26,139 bases of DNA from JAUZRW01 sp964549915 (GTDB lineage: Bacteria; Chloroflexota; Anaerolineae; Aggregatilineales; Phototrophicaceae), in assembly GCA_964549915.1 (NCBI GenBank), contig CAZJWX010000071.1:1-26139 (forward strand). Reading direction: 5' to 3'. Positions 7,097-15,514 of this stretch are shown piece by piece (position 1 is the first letter of the stretch; every line of letters begins with the position of its first letter). The position numbers and the translations under genes were made by a program. The notes below the pieces were generated by a model that was not told where the DNA came from, made no database searches, and saw only the letters and a program-made list of their open reading frames with translations.

Positions 7097-8947
7097 ATGC
7101 AACCGAGCAAGTACGACTTCGATTTTGAGCTGCACCGCGAGCAGTTGATCGCCATCTTGAAAGAGGTGCTGGCCTTCCCGCAGCGCCCAACAGGGGACGA
7201 ACTGAGCACGATTCTGCGCCGCTATCCGCGTGTGGATAACCAGGCGATGTACAGCCGCACGCAGTTGGTGCAGGCCTATCGCAAATTCGCAGGGCAGGAA
7301 GGCCTGCCGCCCTATGCCGAAGAACACATGCAGAAATTGCGCCGCAAACCGATGCGCACCATCAGCGGCGTGACTCCGGTAACGGTGCTGACGAAACCCT
7401 TCCCCTGCCCAGGGGAATGCATCTTCTGCCCGAACGATGTGCGGATGCCCAAGAGCTACCTCAGCGACGAACCCGGCGCACAACGAGCCGAGCAAAACAG
7501 CTTTGATCCCTATTTGCAGACCTACACGCGCCTGCTGACCTATTACAACATGGGGCATCCCACCGACAAAATCGAAGTGATCATCCTGGGGGGCACCTGG
7601 TCATTCTATCCGGAGACCTACCAGATCTGGTTCGTGAAGCGCATTTTCGATGCGCTGCACGACTTCGGCAATGAGATTGACGGACGCCCTGAAGTCTGGG
7701 AAGCGCTCAAGCAGAGTCAGTTGCATCCGGAAAATAACACCAGCAACGTGACCATCGTCGGCGCAGCGCAGACCTACAACCAGACTGTGCAGCGCGTCTA
7801 TGCCGAGGAAATGCGCCGTTCGCGCGAGTTGGTGCAAGAGATTGCCTCCGGCGCGGTGCAACGCTCGCCGATTGATGAATATGCCACCTGGGACGAATTA
7901 GAAGCAGCGCACGACTACAACGAAGGCGCTCCCTGTCGCGTGGTGGGCCTGGTGGTGGAAACGCGACCGGATCACATCAGCGCCGAGGAAGTGCTGCGGA
8001 TTCGCCGCCTGGGTTGCACAAAAGTGCAGATCGGCTTTCAGAGCTTGAACGACGACGTGCTGCGGGCAAATCGGCGCGGACACAGCGTTGATTCGACGCG
8101 CTATGCCGTGCGGTTGCTGCGCAAGGCGGGTTTCAAGATTCACGCGCACTGGATGCCGAATCTCTACGGCAGCAATCCCGAACTGGATGTGCAGGATTAC
8201 CGCAAGATGTTCGGCGACCCGGATTTTCGCCCCGACGAACTCAAGGTCTATCCCTGCTCGTTGATCGAAAGCGCAGAGTTGATGCAGTACTTCCAGCGCG
8301 GAGACTGGCAGCCGTACACGCATGAGGAACTCTTGAGCGTGCTCACGCAGAATTTCCTGGATACGCCGGAATACTGCCGCCTGACTCGCGTGATCCGCGA
8401 CATTCCCAGTACGGATATTGTCGTCGGCAATCAGTTGACCAACTTCCGGCAGATCGTGACGCAAGAACTGGAAAAACGGGGGCAGCGCTGCATGGACATC
8501 CGCGAACGCGAGATTCGCCACAACAAAGTGGCCCGCGATGCCCTGCATCTGGATGAACTGTGGTACGAAGGCGGCGTCAGCGATGAGGTCTTCTTGCAAT
8601 ACATCACCGACGAGCGCCACATTGCGGCCTTCCTGCGGCTGTCATTGCCCAATGCGGATGAAGTCCCCCTGCACGAAGAACTACGGGACGCGGCGATCAT
8701 CCGTGAAGTGCATGTCTACGGGCAATCGCTCGGCATCGGAGCCAGCGAAGACGGACGCGCACAGCACAGCGGCCTGGGTAAAGCCTTGATCGAGCACGCG
8801 GCCAAACTTGCCAGCGAACGCGGCTTCCAGAATCTGGCGGTCATCAGCGCCATCGGCACGCGGGAATACTACCGCAAGCGTGGCTTCGCCGATGGTACGT
8901 TGTATCAGGTGCGGGGGTGGAGTGAGCGTCATCTGCCGAGCAACTGA
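7097..8947 (+). CDS. elp3: Elp3, tRNA U34 modifying radical SAM/acetyltransferase
   Basis: Full-length 616-residue Elp3. In characterised homologues, including bacterial ones, Elp3 attaches a carboxymethyl-type group from acetyl-CoA to C5 of wobble uridine 34 in tRNA by a radical mechanism. Radical SAM cluster motif CPGECIFC with Cys104, Cys108 and Cys111, preceded by TPVTVLTKPFP. The barrel holds the expected GLVVETRPD, QIGFQSL and HWMPNLYG segments. A Cys-containing stretch (PCSLIESAELMQYFQRGDW) precedes the linker. The C-terminal GNAT domain (about 540-616) holds QHSGLGKALIEHA and REYYRKRGF with the conserved Tyr591-Tyr592. Nothing is missing relative to the family. ATG 7097 has only a weak GGTG (7086-7089). 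It overlaps the convergent glycosyltransferase gene by 19 bases. Bacteria with this gene lack the other Elongator subunits; here too it stands alone. Confidence 0.95.
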   Translation: MQPSKYDFDFELHREQLIAILKEVLAFPQRPTGDELSTILRRYPRVDNQAMYSRTQLVQAYRKFAGQEGLPPYAEEHMQKLRRKPMRTISGVTPVTVLTKPFPCPGECIFCPNDVRMPKSYLSDEPGAQRAEQNSFDPYLQTYTRLLTYYNMGHPTDKIEVIILGGTWSFYPETYQIWFVKRIFDALHDFGNEIDGRPEVWEALKQSQLHPENNTSNVTIVGAAQTYNQTVQRVYAEEMRRSRELVQEIASGAVQRSPIDEYATWDELEAAHDYNEGAPCRVVGLVVETRPDHISAEEVLRIRRLGCTKVQIGFQSLNDDVLRANRRGHSVDSTRYAVRLLRKAGFKIHAHWMPNLYGSNPELDVQDYRKMFGDPDFRPDELKVYPCSLIESAELMQYFQRGDWQPYTHEELLSVLTQNFLDTPEYCRLTRVIRDIPSTDIVVGNQLTNFRQIVTQELEKRGQRCMDIREREIRHNKVARDALHLDELWYEGGVSDEVFLQYITDERHIAAFLRLSLPNADEVPLHEELRDAAIIREVHVYGQSLGIGASEDGRAQHSGLGKALIEHAAKLASERGFQNLAVISAIGTREYYRKRGFADGTLYQVRGWSERHLPSN

Positions 8948-9912
8948 GCGGCGAGGAGCTTCCAGAAGTAAGGTCGCAGGGCGACGATTGGCTTTCGTCC
9001 GATGTAGCGCAGGGCTTGCAGCACAGTCCGCAAATTGGGCTGCCACACGCCCTGGGTGCGGTAATATTTGCGCCAGAACTTGAGTACGCGCACCAGCAGT
9101 TTGCTGCGATGGCGTGCCGCTGCGGGAACGTCTTCACTCCAGAGCCATGTCGCCACCCACATCAAGGCCAGATTGCGCTGTGTTTCCCATGTTGGACGCG
9201 GGGCACGGGCGCGGTTCTCCGGATGTACGCGCCGCATCGCCACTGCTTGCTCCAGCCGACCCGGCACGAGACGCCCGACCATCGCCATTTTCATCCACAT
9301 GACGGTATCTTGATGTAGGCGCAGCGGCGGAAAGTCGCCGGTTCTGGCCAGCAGCGCCCGCTTGAAGACCAGGCTGTTGGTATCAAAATGACCGTCTTCA
9401 CCGTTGTAGAGCGTGTCGAAGAGCGCTTCCGGCGCGACCCGTTGGCGCACCGTAGTCAGCGCAGTGTCGGGGTTCTGCCCGGTTTGGGCGCTCCATTCCT
9501 GCCGCTCTGCAGAAGATGCGAAGGAGAAGCCTGTCGCCTCGTACACGCCGTCCACATCCGGCTGCTGCTGAAAAATCTGCTCCGGCACCTCAAAACGCGC
9601 GGGCAGGAAGAAATCATCCGCATCCAGGAAGGCGATATACTCGTACTGCGCCTCTCGTAAACCCAGGTTGCGGCTGGGCCCTGCACCGCGATTCGCGCCG
9701 TCTGGATGCCGCAGCAGCCGCACGCGATCCGGGTATTCTGCCGCCAGTGCCCGGCAGATGCCCAGGCTCTCATCCGGTGAACCATCTTCGATCAACAGCA
9801 CTTCGGCGGTCTGCGGCTGTTCCAGGGCGGATTCGACGGCCTGACGCACATAGGCCGCCGCGTTGTAGACCGGAATGATGACGCTCACCTGTAAGCCCGG
9901 GTTGGGTTTCAC
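8929..9912 (-). CDS. Family 2 glycosyltransferase
   Basis: A 327-residue cytoplasmic or membrane-associated glycosyltransferase with GT-A fold. Opening strand VSVIIPVYNAAAYVRQAVES, then LLIEDGSPDESL, then RGAGPSRNLG and the metal/nucleotide-binding FLDADDF motif (D97-A-D99). It transfers a sugar from an activated donor; donor and acceptor are unknown. Start is GTG 9912, five bases after the sulfotransferase stop, with an AAGGGGG Shine-Dalgarno at the end of that gene; the in-frame extension to 10407 lies wholly inside the sulfotransferase gene and is rejected. Last gene of the exporter operon, so likely involved in building the exported glycan. Its 3' end overlaps elp3 on the opposite strand by 19 bases. 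Confidence 0.88.
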   Translation of the reverse strand: MKPNPGLQVSVIIPVYNAAAYVRQAVESALEQPQTAEVLLIEDGSPDESLGICRALAAEYPDRVRLLRHPDGANRGAGPSRNLGLREAQYEYIAFLDADDFFLPARFEVPEQIFQQQPDVDGVYEATGFSFASSAERQEWSAQTGQNPDTALTTVRQRVAPEALFDTLYNGEDGHFDTNSLVFKRALLARTGDFPPLRLHQDTVMWMKMAMVGRLVPGRLEQAVAMRRVHPENRARAPRPTWETQRNLALMWVATWLWSEDVPAAARHRSKLLVRVLKFWRKYYRTQGVWQPNLRTVLQALRYIGRKPIVALRPYFWKLLAAQLLGR

Positions 9913-9917
9913 GTGCG

Positions 9918-10835
9918 CTACCCCCTTGCTCCCTGGAAGAGACGACGGAGGTGCAGCCGCAGCCGTTTCAGTGCAGCCGGAATGTTGACGCGATAGAGGC
10001 CGTTCGATAGGAGGCGCGCGGTCAGATTCCAGGGAATGCGCCAGATGCGCCCCGGACGAGCCAGGGTATCGGCGGCGAAGTCGCTGCGCCAGCCGGGATA
10101 ATGCGCGTCCATGACATCGCGGCAGAAATAGGCGAAGCTGCTGCGCTGTGCGGGCGACCAATCCGCTGCGGGAATGATCTCGTAGTCGAATGCCGACGAG
10201 CGCTGATTGCGCCGAGGGAGGTTGGCGTCGGCGGGAGGCTGCACCCCCAGGAAGGTGAATAGCTCCGGCATCCGCTCGTCCAGGTCTTCCAGCCGCACGT
10301 GCAGCCATTGTGCGCCGCACTCGTTCAGCAAGGCTTTGATGCGCTGATTGCGGTGCGCCCAGTACCAGCAGCACTTCTCGAAGGGCGAGAGCGAATGCCA
10401 TTCCCACCAGGACATCGCACCCACTTCATCACCCCGGATGCGGCACACTTCCCACTGGCGCACCCCGGGGAAGCGGAATCGTGCGCCGAGCCAGGGGCGA
10501 TACCAGCCGCGTGCCACCATTGACGCGACCGCCGCACGACCATCCCGCAGCAGCCAGATGAATTTCGCTGTGGGGAACGTCTCGTGTAACAGCGGGATCA
10601 GTTCGGAGAGTTTGTGGTTGGATTCGCCGTATTGCTGGCCTTCTATCCGGGCGGGGCGAGTCTCGCGCAGGAGCTGGCGCAGATGCTCGGCGTCAATGCG
10701 TCCGTAGGCGTAAGCGGTGCTCTCGCAGATCATGCGCGGTTCCGGCTCGTGGTAGCAGCGCAGGTCAGGCGACTGATCGAGCAGTGCCGCGATGGTCTGG
10801 CTTCCGTTGCGCCCGGTGCCGACGATGAAGAACAT
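9918..10835 (-). CDS. PAPS-dependent sulfotransferase family protein
   Basis: A 305-residue protein of the carbohydrate sulfotransferase type, which moves a sulfuryl group from PAPS to an acceptor hydroxyl. Near the N-terminus, IVGTGRNGSQT (residues 4-14) is the P-loop-like 5'-phosphosulfate-binding motif. WLLRDGRAAVASMVARGWY (from 94) supplies the 3'-phosphate-binding Arg97 and Ser105. The remainder is helical and diverged. The start at ATG 10835 puts the binding loop immediately at the N-terminus, usual for this family. It lies 18 bases after the ATPase gene and five before the glycosyltransferase, within one operon. The likely acceptor is the polysaccharide handled by the exporter; that link is inferred from context. 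Confidence 0.82.
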   Translation of the reverse strand: MFFIVGTGRNGSQTIAALLDQSPDLRCYHEPEPRMICESTAYAYGRIDAEHLRQLLRETRPARIEGQQYGESNHKLSELIPLLHETFPTAKFIWLLRDGRAAVASMVARGWYRPWLGARFRFPGVRQWEVCRIRGDEVGAMSWWEWHSLSPFEKCCWYWAHRNQRIKALLNECGAQWLHVRLEDLDERMPELFTFLGVQPPADANLPRRNQRSSAFDYEIIPAADWSPAQRSSFAYFCRDVMDAHYPGWRSDFAADTLARPGRIWRIPWNLTARLLSNGLYRVNIPAALKRLRLHLRRLFQGARG

Positions 10836-10853
10836 GAAGCGCGTCCGCCGTCC

Positions 10854-12122
10854 TCAGGCCGTCTCTGGCGCTGGTTCCAGGTATTCAAAGTCGATGAAGA
10901 CGCCCTGGTGACTGCTGGCAGGCAGTTTGCCTGATCCGTAGTAATCGCCCAGTTCGGTATCGATGTACCCTGCACCCTTGACCATATCGACATAGGTGCC
11001 CCGGTGACGTGCGTTGATGTTGAACATCAGGCGACCCTGGCTGGCAGGCCAACGCGGTACGCGGCAGACGAAAGTTCCGCGCCCTGGGGCTACGTCATAC
11101 GTCTGCTGGACGGCATCGCTGCGGCAGCCGAACAGAAAAATATCGCCCATCTTGAAGAAGGTGATGGCCGCCACGACATCCTGCAAACCAGCGGGCGCAA
11201 AGCACTCGTAATGCAGCTTGATCGTCACATCCTGCCCGGAAAGCAAGGTCTTCACTGGCAGTCCGGTCTGTGTATCGATGAACTCGACGCCAGAATAGCG
11301 CAGCAGGTCGCCGCCTACGCGATCCTGCCGTTCGGCGAGTGCGCTGCTGTCGATGTGATCCTCCACCATCGTCAGATAATGCTGCACAGCAGGTTCGATG
11401 CGGTCATCGAAGACCGTTTTGCCTGCATTGAGTACGATCCCGCGCTGGCACATGGATTGCACCGCCGCCATATTGTGACTGACGAAAATCACCGTCCGTC
11501 CGCCCTCGGCAATATCACCCATTTTGCCCAGGCATTTGCGCTGGAAAGCCACATCGCCAACCGCCAGCACTTCATCCACCAGCAGAATATCGGGTTCCAG
11601 GTGTGCCGCGACGGAGAAGGCCAGCCGGATGTACATGCCGCTGGAATAGCGCTTCACGGGTGTATCGATGAATTTTTCGATCTCGGAGAAGGCCACGATT
11701 TCGTCGAATTTGGCGTTGATCTCCTGGCGCGTCATACCCAGGATCGCGCCGTTGAGGTAAATGTTCTCGCGTCCGCTCAATTCCGGGTGGAAGCCTGTAC
11801 CCACTTCCAGCAGCGTCCCCACGCGCCCCTTCACGCGAATCTCGCCTTCAGTCGGGGTGGTGATGCGCGAGAGCAGCTTGAGCAGGGTGCTCTTGCCAGC
11901 CCCGTTGCGCCCGATGATCCCCAGCGCTTCGCCGCGCTCTACCTGGAAGTTGATGTCCTTGATCGCCCAGAAATCTTCAGTGCCGCCGGGGTTCAGGTTG
12001 CGGCGGAACATGCCGCTGATGCCCTTGGTCAGCGCATCGCGCAGGGTATCGCTGCGCTCCTGCGTCGCACCGATGCGATACATTTTGCCCAGATTGCGCA
12101 CATCAATGACGAGATCGCTCAT
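10854..12122 (-). CDS. wzt: ABC polysaccharide exporter, ATPase with C-terminal substrate domain
   Basis: A 422-residue ATPase of the Wzt/TagH type that powers polysaccharide export across the inner membrane. Walker A GRNGAGKST (71-79), signature YSSGM (159-163, the usual variant in this subfamily), Walker B ILLVDE (179-184), H-loop His216 in FVSHN. Between them lies the SGRENIYLNGAILG segment typical of Wzt proteins. Residues about 260-422 are an extra beta-rich region (VTIKLHYECFAPAG, GRLMFNINARHRG) matching Wzt C-terminal domains, which in characterised systems recognise a terminal modification of the finished chain. It begins two bases after the permease stop, so translation is coupled. 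Whether the glycan is an O-antigen or another surface polymer cannot be told. Confidence 0.92.
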   Translation of the reverse strand: MSDLVIDVRNLGKMYRIGATQERSDTLRDALTKGISGMFRRNLNPGGTEDFWAIKDINFQVERGEALGIIGRNGAGKSTLLKLLSRITTPTEGEIRVKGRVGTLLEVGTGFHPELSGRENIYLNGAILGMTRQEINAKFDEIVAFSEIEKFIDTPVKRYSSGMYIRLAFSVAAHLEPDILLVDEVLAVGDVAFQRKCLGKMGDIAEGGRTVIFVSHNMAAVQSMCQRGIVLNAGKTVFDDRIEPAVQHYLTMVEDHIDSSALAERQDRVGGDLLRYSGVEFIDTQTGLPVKTLLSGQDVTIKLHYECFAPAGLQDVVAAITFFKMGDIFLFGCRSDAVQQTYDVAPGRGTFVCRVPRWPASQGRLMFNINARHRGTYVDMVKGAGYIDTELGDYYGSGKLPASSHQGVFIDFEYLEPAPETA

Positions 12123-12124
12123 AA

Positions 12125-13003
12125 TTACACCAGATCCGCGAAAATGGCTTCCATACGACGGTAGAAATACAATCCGCTCACCAGCACGACCAGGGCTGCC
12201 CCGATGGAGACCAGCAGCATCGCATCCAGGTTGTTACTCGTCCCCAGCAAAACGCTGCGGAAGCCCTGCACCACGCCAACCATCGGGTTCAGGCCGTAGA
12301 CCGTGCGCAGCAGCGGATTCTCGATCAAGTCCGCCGAGTAGACCACGGGTGTGATGAAGAGCCACAACTGCACCAGGAAGGGCACGATGTAGCGGATGTC
12401 GCGGTAGAGCGCATTCAAGGCCGAAAGCCACAGCCCGAAGCCCAGCGCCGTGATCATCGTCAGCAGCAGCAGGGGCAGCAGCAGCAGCATGTTCACCGGG
12501 TTGGGGAAGATACCGTAATACAGCATCAAGCCCAGCATCACCAGGAAGGAGAGCAGGAAATCCGGCAGGCCACCCAGCACGCCCGCCATGGGCACGATCA
12601 AGCGCGGGAAGTAAATCTTCTTGATGAGGTTGCTGCTGTTCACCACGCTGTTGGCTGTCTTGCTCAGGCTGGTCGAAAAATACGTCCAGGGCAGCAGGGC
12701 AGCATAATTGAAGATCGGGTAGGGCACGCCTTCCGAGTCGAGTTGTGCCAGCGAACCGAAGAAGATCGAGAAGACCACCATCTGCGTGAAGGGCTGCAAA
12801 ATCGCCCAGGACACGCCCAGCAGCGTCTGCTTGTAACGCACCAGAATATCACGCCAGGTCAGGAAGAGCAGCAGTTCGCGATACTGCCACAATTCGGGCA
12901 AATTCAGCGGCATCCAGCGGTTCGCGCTGCGGATCACCTGCCATTGTTCTGCATTGTCGCTGCTGCCCGCCTGCGCGGGGGCATCGCTCATCGCTCGCGT
13001 CAC
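12125..13003 (-). CDS. wzm: ABC polysaccharide exporter, permease subunit
   Basis: A 292-residue permease of the Wzm/TagG (ABC-2) type. A cytoplasmic N-terminus with the amphipathic segment LPELWQYRELLLFLTWRDIL, and RYKQTLLGVSWAILQP, is diagnostic; about six membrane helices follow, including FLLSFLVMLGLMLYYGIF and LLVSIGAALVVLVSGLYFY. The motif NALYRDIRYIVPFLVQLWLF is also conserved in this family. Start GTG 13003 is chosen because AGGA lies eight bases upstream; ATG 12991 is the alternative. First gene of the four-gene exporter operon; pairs with the ATPase two bases downstream. Confidence 0.92.
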   Translation of the reverse strand: MTRAMSDAPAQAGSSDNAEQWQVIRSANRWMPLNLPELWQYRELLLFLTWRDILVRYKQTLLGVSWAILQPFTQMVVFSIFFGSLAQLDSEGVPYPIFNYAALLPWTYFSTSLSKTANSVVNSSNLIKKIYFPRLIVPMAGVLGGLPDFLLSFLVMLGLMLYYGIFPNPVNMLLLLPLLLLTMITALGFGLWLSALNALYRDIRYIVPFLVQLWLFITPVVYSADLIENPLLRTVYGLNPMVGVVQGFRSVLLGTSNNLDAMLLVSIGAALVVLVSGLYFYRRMEAIFADLV

Positions 13004-13074
13004 GGCGTTTGTCCTGTCTGGTCTGGCTCCCGGAATGTGTGGGAAGGCTCAACGCTCAGCGGGTAGGTACGGGT

Positions 13075-13091
13075 GGACGGCGCTGCCGCCC
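13075..13091 (-). other. Stem-loop in the leader of the exporter operon
   Basis: On the minus-strand transcript, GGGCGGC and GCCGTCC form a 7-bp stem including one G-U pair around a 3-base loop AGC. It lies between the GNAT stop and the permease start. It could end the GNAT transcript or fold in the exporter leader; no T tract follows. The 13004-13153 gap contains no gene. Confidence 0.3.
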
Positions 13092-13153
13092 TGATCGCAC
13101 GACATCTTAGGGAAGAACCCCGTGCTTGTACAGAATCAATCTACACAGAGCCT

Positions 13154-13705
13154 CTAAGTGCGCACGCGCTTGTACATCACCGCGTAGGGCTGGTTCCCGC
13201 GCTGGAAGGCGAATCCCCGGTGCAGGTAGCGCCAGCCGCGCTCTTCGTAGAAGCGCCGTGCGCCGTCGTTGGAAACCTGTGTGGAGAGGAGGGCATTGGG
13301 GAAGGGCTGCTCTCGCAGAATGCGATCATGCAGCAGGCCGCCGATATGCTGATTGCGATAGGGGGCGAGGACGGCGAGTTCGGTCAATACCCAGGCATTT
13401 TGCAGGGCGGGATGCCCTCGATCCACCCGTTCTGCCACTTTGTCATGCCACCACTGCCCCGGCAGCGAAGCCGTCCCCCAGGCAAAACCCACCGCTCTCT
13501 CGTTGAGCAAGGCGACGAAGCCATGATGTTCGGGCATGTCTAGCGAGTTGCGGAAGAAGACGAAGCTGTCTTCCTGGTCGCGCTGCCAGACGGTGGCGTA
13601 AATTCGCACGGCTTCGCGCAGGAGATGATCGACCTTGCTGCCAAAAGGTACGAGGCGCACGTTGGCGGGGCGTTCCGTTGCCTGCTGCTGAACATCCTGG
13701 CTCAT
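13154..13705 (-). CDS. GNAT-family N-acetyltransferase
   Basis: A 183-residue protein. The central FVALLNERAVGFAWG strand pair, LTELAVLAPYRNQHIGGLLH with the acetyl-CoA loop (Q/R-x-x-G-x-x), and the C-terminal NDGARRFYEERGWRY segment are typical of GNAT enzymes. Start is ATG 13705 with GGAAG at an ideal distance; an in-frame TTG at 13717 would overlap that ribosome-binding site. It lies 150 bases upstream of the exporter permease on the same strand and may or may not share its transcript. The acceptor is unknown; a role in sugar N-acetylation is possible from context but the sequence does not show it. Confidence 0.82.
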   Translation of the reverse strand: MSQDVQQQATERPANVRLVPFGSKVDHLLREAVRIYATVWQRDQEDSFVFFRNSLDMPEHHGFVALLNERAVGFAWGTASLPGQWWHDKVAERVDRGHPALQNAWVLTELAVLAPYRNQHIGGLLHDRILREQPFPNALLSTQVSNDGARRFYEERGWRYLHRGFAFQRGNQPYAVMYKRVRT

Positions 13706-13941
13706 GACGACTTCCAATACTGCTTCCCGTTCGGCAGATTGGGGCTACGATACCATATTTTGCGCCGCATAACATGAATGCCTGGCGTGTGCCGGATGAG
13801 CCTTGTCTTCTGCGAACGTCGGGGGTACAAGAGACCCTTGCTGTGCATCCCATCGGCATCAAATTCCTGTGCTCGTTCAGCAGGGAACGGGAAGGGACGC
13901 AGTGCTGCTGATGGATGAGACCATGACCTGAATCTCGTATT

Positions 13942-13971
13942 GAAGGCCATACAATCGAAGGCCATACACTG
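13942..13971 (+). repeat. 15-bp tandem direct repeat before the GT-C gene
   Basis: GAAGGCCATACAATC (13942-13956) is repeated as GAAGGCCATACACTG (13957-13971), 13 of 15 identical. The first copy contains TACAAT (13950-13955), a possible -10 for the gene starting at 13984. The remainder of the 13706-13983 gap shows no gene. Confidence 0.6.
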
Positions 13972-13983
13972 GAAACCCGCGCC

Positions 13984-15327
13984 ATGTTCCCGACTCGCAC
14001 TGATCAACTGCTCTTCGTCCTCATTTTGCTGGCCTATCTCGTGTTGGGCGCGTTGTTCGCCCTGCGCACTCCGGATTGGCAAGCACCCGATGAACCCGCT
14101 CATTACAACTACATCGCCCAGGTCGCCAGTGGGACGCTGCTGCCCGTCATCGAAATGGGCGATTGGGATCAGGAGTACCTGGAACGCCTGAAAGCCAATG
14201 GGTTCAACCCGGATTCGTTGGATCGCTTCGATACGATTCAGTACGAAGACCATCAGCCGCCGTTGTATTACTGGATCAGTGCCCCGGCCTTCCGTTTCAC
14301 CGATGGCAATCTCTTCGCGCTGCGGATGGTGTCGGTGCTCTTCGGCATGGGGACGGTGGCGCTGGCTTACATCATCGCGCGGGAAGTCGTCCCCCCTGCC
14401 AGCCACATTGCGCTGGCGACGATGGCCCTGGTGGCCTTCGTCCCGCAACACCTGCACATCCTCGCCAGCGTGAATAACGACGCCCTCGCCGGAGCTGTGA
14501 TCGCCATCTTGCTTTTACTGTGTGTGCGCCATGTGCGCGGCCTGAGCGATGGCCGAGAGTGGCAGATGGGGCTGGTTCTGGGGCTGGCGGTCATCACCAA
14601 GACGACGACCTATTTCATGGCGGCGGTGGTGCTGCTGGCGATCCTGCTGCGCTGGTGGCAACGTTCGCCGGAGAAATCCCTGCGCCCATTGCTGAACGCG
14701 CTGCTGCTGGTGGCGCTTCCGGCGGCGCTCTTCGCTGGCGCGTACTGGGGTCGCAACCTGCTGACCTACGGCGGCACGGATTTCCTGGGATTGGCGGCGC
14801 ACGATGCGGTTGTGGTCGGGCAGCCGCGCACGGCGGAGGGCATTGAAACGCTGGGCTTCAGCGCCTACCTGGGGCAGGGCTTGCGCACGACCTTCAACAG
14901 CTTCTGGGGGCAGTTCGGCTGGATGGCTGCGCCGCTGGATGGCGTCTTCCCCTGGTTTTACCCGTTGATGGCGCTGTCGCTGGTGCTAGCGGGTGTGGGA
15001 TGGCTCGCCTGGTTGATGGGAGTCCGCCGCGAAGGAGCGCTGCCACGTCCGCAGCAGAGCGCGATTTTTGCGCTGCTGTTGGTCGCCATGCTGCTAACAG
15101 CCGCGCAGTTCGTCTATTACAACCTGGTTTTCCAGCAATTCCAGGGACGTTACCTCTTCACAGCATTGATTCCGATTGCGCTGGGTGTCGTGTTGGGGCT
15201 GGATGCGTGGTTGATCGCGCTACAGCGGCGAATCCCGGCTTTACGCTGGGGTCTGGTCGGGATCATTGGCCTGCTGGTACCCCTGAACGTCTACATCATC
15301 TGGCGCGTGATTCCAGGGGCGTTGTAA
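13984..15327 (+). CDS. GT-C-type membrane glycosyltransferase (DUF2142/PMT-like)
   Basis: A 447-residue polytopic membrane protein with about ten or more hydrophobic segments. After the first membrane helix the first external loop has DWQAPDEPAHYNYI (Asp36-Glu37), the acidic motif of GT-C glycosyltransferases in the position seen in DUF2142 and PMT/ArnT-like proteins; EDHQPPLYYW (about 88-97) is the second characteristic motif. Such enzymes use lipid-phosphate sugar donors on the outer face of the membrane. No soluble C-terminal domain is present. The start at ATG 13984 directly precedes the first helix; only a weak GGAAA lies upstream. It is monocistronic and convergent with the BTAD regulator. 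It may serve the same surface glycan as the exporter operon, which is inference from proximity. Confidence 0.82.
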   Translation: MFPTRTDQLLFVLILLAYLVLGALFALRTPDWQAPDEPAHYNYIAQVASGTLLPVIEMGDWDQEYLERLKANGFNPDSLDRFDTIQYEDHQPPLYYWISAPAFRFTDGNLFALRMVSVLFGMGTVALAYIIAREVVPPASHIALATMALVAFVPQHLHILASVNNDALAGAVIAILLLLCVRHVRGLSDGREWQMGLVLGLAVITKTTTYFMAAVVLLAILLRWWQRSPEKSLRPLLNALLLVALPAALFAGAYWGRNLLTYGGTDFLGLAAHDAVVVGQPRTAEGIETLGFSAYLGQGLRTTFNSFWGQFGWMAAPLDGVFPWFYPLMALSLVLAGVGWLAWLMGVRREGALPRPQQSAIFALLLVAMLLTAAQFVYYNLVFQQFQGRYLFTALIPIALGVVLGLDAWLIALQRRIPALRWGLVGIIGLLVPLNVYIIWRVIPGAL

Positions 15328-15382
15328 ACGACCCCTACCGGGAAAGGTGATGAGCGCGTACAACTCATTTGTCTGTGCGTAA

Positions 15383-15411
15383 ACGGCAGTGCACACAGTC
15401 GGCTCTGCCGT
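15383..15411. terminator. Stem-loop between convergent genes
   Basis: ACGGCAG (15383-15389) pairs perfectly with CTGCCGT (15405-15411), loop 15 bases. A second small hairpin, CAACAC / GTGTTG, lies at 15473-15489. The two sit between the convergent GT-C and BTAD genes and could act on either strand, but neither has a T tract. The gap contains no gene. Confidence 0.35.
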
Positions 15412-15514
15412 CGTTCGCGATCCGGGTTGCTATTGAAGCCACTGGCGTGGATTGGCTCCTGCACTGCTCACACAACACAACAGGTGTTGAGGACAGGCCA
15501 GACGTGCCCCCTCG

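Noticed and set aside
11004..12164. 386-residue plus-strand frame
   Set aside because: Entirely antisense to the exporter ATPase gene, with His/Asp/Ala-rich shadow composition and no recognisable domain.
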